This document shows positions 14,500 to 15,952 of a DNA stretch of 15,952 bases, piece by piece. Both the position numbers and the translations under genes were made by a program. Numbering within the stretch: position 1 is the stretch's first letter; each line of letters begins with the position of its first letter. Source of the stretch: an uncultured Clostridia bacterium (GTDB lineage: Bacteria > Bacillota > Clostridia > Oscillospirales > CAG-382); the NCBI GenBank assembly GCA_905235695.1, contig CAJOMW010000009.1, positions 1 through 15,952 of the forward strand. The letters are read 5' to 3'. The notes under the pieces are model-generated. The model saw only the letters and a list, made by a program, of their open reading frames with translations. It was not told where the DNA came from and made no database searches.

Positions 14500-15708
14500 A
14501 TGAGCAAAATTCAGATGAAGACGCCGCTCGTCGAGATGGACGGCGACGAAATGACAAGAATAATATGGAAGATGATAAAGGATGAGCTTCTCACGCCCTT
14601 CATCGACCTCAAGACAGAGTATTACGACCTCGGTCTGCCCGAAAGGGACAAGACGAACGATAAGGTCACTTATGACGCCTCCTACGCCGCAAAGAAATAC
14701 GGCGTTGCGGTAAAGTGCGCCACCATAACCCCGAACGCTCAGCGCGTAGAGGAGTACAACCTAAAAGAGATGTGGAAGAGCCCGAACGGCACGATACGCG
14801 CCATTCTTGACGGCACGGTATTCCGCGCGCCGATAATCATCGACAGCATAAAGCCCGTCGTAAAGAACTGGAAAAAGCCGATAACCATCGCACGTCACGC
14901 TTACGGAGACGTATACAAGGCGACGGAGTACCGCGTACCCGAAAAGGGCAAGGCGGAGCTTGTATTTACCGGCGAAAACGGAGCTTCTTTCCGTGAGACG
15001 ATATACGACTTCGAGTGCCCCGGCGTTATACAGGGACAGTACAACAAGGATTCGTCCATACGCTCGTTTGCTCACTCCTGCTTCAAGTACGCCATAGACA
15101 CAAAGCAGGACCTCTGGTTCTCCACCAAGGACACCATAAGCAAAAAGTACGACCACACCTTCAAGGACATATTCGCCGAGATTTACGAGAGCGACTACAA
15201 GTCCGAATTTGAAAAGCTCGGAATAGAGTATTTTTACACGCTCATAGACGACGCCGTAGCAAGGGTAATAAGGAGCGAGGGCGGCTATATCTGGGCGGTA
15301 AAGAACTACGACGGAGACGTCATGAGCGACATGATTTCCACGGCGTTCGGCTCGCTCGCAATGATGACGTCGGTACTCGTAAGCCCCGACGGAAATTACG
15401 AATACGAGGCGGCGCACGGAACCGTTACGCGCCACTATTACAGATACTTAAAGGGCGAGGAAACCTCAACGAACCCCATGGCGACCATCTACGCCTGGAC
15501 GGGAGCGCTCAGAAAGCGAGGAGAGCTGGATAATCTTCCCGAGCTTTCCGGCTTTGCGGATAAGCTTGAAGAGGCTTGCATCGACACGCTCAGCGAGGGC
15601 ATAATGACGAAAGACCTCGTAAATCTTGCGGAAGGTATTGAGGCAAAGCCGGTAAATACGAGCGAGTTTATAAAGGCGATAAGAGAACGGCTGGAAAAGA
15701 AGCTGTAA
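14500..15708 (+). CDS. icd: NADP-dependent isocitrate dehydrogenase, eukaryote-like homodimeric type
   Basis: The 402-residue enzyme oxidatively decarboxylates isocitrate to 2-oxoglutarate, making NADPH. It belongs to the subfamily that includes human IDH1, not the E. coli Icd type. It begins IQMKTPLVEMDGDEMTR and contains MWKSPNGTIRAILDGTVFRA. Isocitrate-binding Arg100, Arg109 and Arg132 (TIARHAYGD) and Tyr139 fall at the same numbers as in human IDH1. Lys210 (STKDT), Asp250, Asp273 and Asp277 match the catalytic and metal residues with a shift of two. The NADP-binding segment HGTVTRHYYR is present near residue 310. The ATG at 14500 follows AGAGGA, 23 bases after the hydratase gene, so the two form one operon. 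Together they make the citrate-to-2-oxoglutarate branch that feeds glutamate synthesis. No citrate synthase gene is in view. Confidence 0.96.
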   Translation: MSKIQMKTPLVEMDGDEMTRIIWKMIKDELLTPFIDLKTEYYDLGLPERDKTNDKVTYDASYAAKKYGVAVKCATITPNAQRVEEYNLKEMWKSPNGTIRAILDGTVFRAPIIIDSIKPVVKNWKKPITIARHAYGDVYKATEYRVPEKGKAELVFTGENGASFRETIYDFECPGVIQGQYNKDSSIRSFAHSCFKYAIDTKQDLWFSTKDTISKKYDHTFKDIFAEIYESDYKSEFEKLGIEYFYTLIDDAVARVIRSEGGYIWAVKNYDGDVMSDMISTAFGSLAMMTSVLVSPDGNYEYEAAHGTVTRHYYRYLKGEETSTNPMATIYAWTGALRKRGELDNLPELSGFADKLEEACIDTLSEGIMTKDLVNLAEGIEAKPVNTSEFIKAIRERLEKKL

Positions 15709-15761
15709 TCGTCGGCTCGCCTCATGCGCCCGGCAGCACCTCGGCTCTTAGCGGAAAATCG

Positions 15762-15789
15762 GCCTCGTCATCGGCGACGGGGCTTTATT
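15762..15789 (+). terminator. Probable terminator of acn-icd
   Basis: GCCTCGTC (15762-15769) pairs with GACGGGGC (15776-15783), 8 bp with one G-U pair around ATCGGC. TTTATT follows. The T-run is short and interrupted, so strength is uncertain. Confidence 0.65.
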
Positions 15790-15802
15790 CCTATAGTGAG
15801 GC

Positions 15803-15816
15803 GCAAAAGCTTTTGC
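15803..15816. repeat. 14-bp perfect palindrome over the aldo/keto reductase -35
   Basis: GCAAAAGCTTTTGC is a perfect palindrome overlapping the predicted -35 element. Its half AGCTTTTGCA is shared with 12036-12045, next to the ilv promoter. It is a plausible operator, though A/T-rich palindromes also arise by chance. Confidence 0.5.
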
Positions 15817-15843
15817 ACTTCGTTTTTTGAGTCACCATATAAT
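15813..15843 (+). promoter_or_regulatory. Promoter of the aldo/keto reductase gene
   Basis: A perfect -10 TATAAT (15838-15843) is preceded by TTGCAC (15813-15818) with a long 19-base spacer. Transcription would start near 15850, giving a very short leader before the ribosome binding site AAAGGAGAG (15851-15859); the true start may lie slightly upstream of this. Confidence 0.5.
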
Positions 15844-15866
15844 ACGCCAAAAAGGAGAGATGTCCC

Positions 15867-15952
15867 ATGAAAATGCGCACCTTCGGCAAGCTCGGCATAA
15901 AGGCGTCCGCCTTCGGTCTCGGATGCATGAGATTCCCAATGACAAAGGACGA
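15867..15952 (+). CDS. Aldo/keto reductase (3' partial)
   Basis: Only the first 28 codons are in the window. They read MKMRTFGKLGIKASAFGLGC followed by MRFPMTKD, the typical N-terminal beta-hairpin and first strand of aldo/keto reductases, NADPH-dependent oxidoreductases of a TIM-barrel fold. The sequence GLGCMRFP is common in the clostridial subgroup that often carries extra C-terminal iron-sulfur cysteines, but that part lies outside the window. The catalytic Tyr, Lys and His are not visible. The ATG at 15867 follows AAAGGAGAG; an ATG at 15860 is in another frame. The gene has its own promoter, so it is probably not part of the acn-icd operon. Substrate is unknown. Confidence 0.85.
   Translation, partial: MKMRTFGKLGIKASAFGLGCMRFPMTKD

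Noticed and set aside
15712..15747. Direct repeat TCGGCTC (15712-15718 and 15741-15747) after icd
   Set aside because: Only seven bases, in G+C-rich DNA beside a terminator; it is not enough to suggest an attachment site or mobile element.

Overview
The window looks like chromosomal housekeeping DNA from a member of the Bacillota, probably class Clostridia. The signs are strong AGGAGG-type ribosome binding sites, consensus sigma-A promoters, a T-box leader, a DUF3048 lipoprotein, a TepA-type ClpP homologue and a NifS/NifU pair. Coding base composition is roughly balanced, yet isoleucine is often coded by ATA. I see no phage, transposon, CRISPR or tRNA/rRNA genes. Placement below class level is a guess.

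Layout from left to right. (1) Positions 1-4921, plus strand: the C-terminal part of a membrane-type nucleotide-sugar 4,6-dehydratase (CapD/WbpM class), a DUF3048 lipoprotein, arginyl-tRNA synthetase (argS) and a YebC-family protein. The first three are spaced 21-42 bases apart and probably form one transcription unit. (2) Positions 4960-5032: two hairpin terminators between convergent units. (3) Positions 5043-7180, minus strand: nifS-nifU-rpiB, a tightly spaced unit for iron-sulfur assembly plus ribose-5-phosphate isomerase B, with a good promoter at 7229-7257 and two dyad symmetries upstream. (4) Positions 7550-8347, plus strand: a TepA-like ClpP-fold protein, ending at a terminator shared with the convergent ilv unit. 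(5) Positions 8458-12034, minus strand: ilvB-ilvH-ilvC, preceded by a complete T-box riboswitch. Its specifier reads as GUC (valine), and its antiterminator and terminator can be paired base by base. (6) Positions 12136-15708, plus strand: an aconitase-family hydratase and a eukaryote-type NADP isocitrate dehydrogenase, driven by a perfect consensus promoter that diverges from ilv. (7) From 15867: the start of an aldo/keto reductase that runs off the window.

How the genes work together. IlvB/IlvH and IlvC carry out the first two steps of valine and isoleucine synthesis. Aconitase and isocitrate dehydrogenase convert citrate to 2-oxoglutarate, the source of glutamate that donates the amino group to branched-chain amino acids. 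NifS/NifU would supply clusters to iron-sulfur enzymes, including this aconitase. These links are inference from known pathways, not proof of co-regulation.

No wholly new system is evident. The points most worth a second look are regulatory: the valine-specific T-box, a 10-bp perfect inverted repeat between the divergent ilv and aconitase promoters that shares a 10-base word with a palindrome over the aldo/keto reductase promoter, a 10-bp hairpin just before the aconitase ribosome binding site, and two dyads upstream of nifS.
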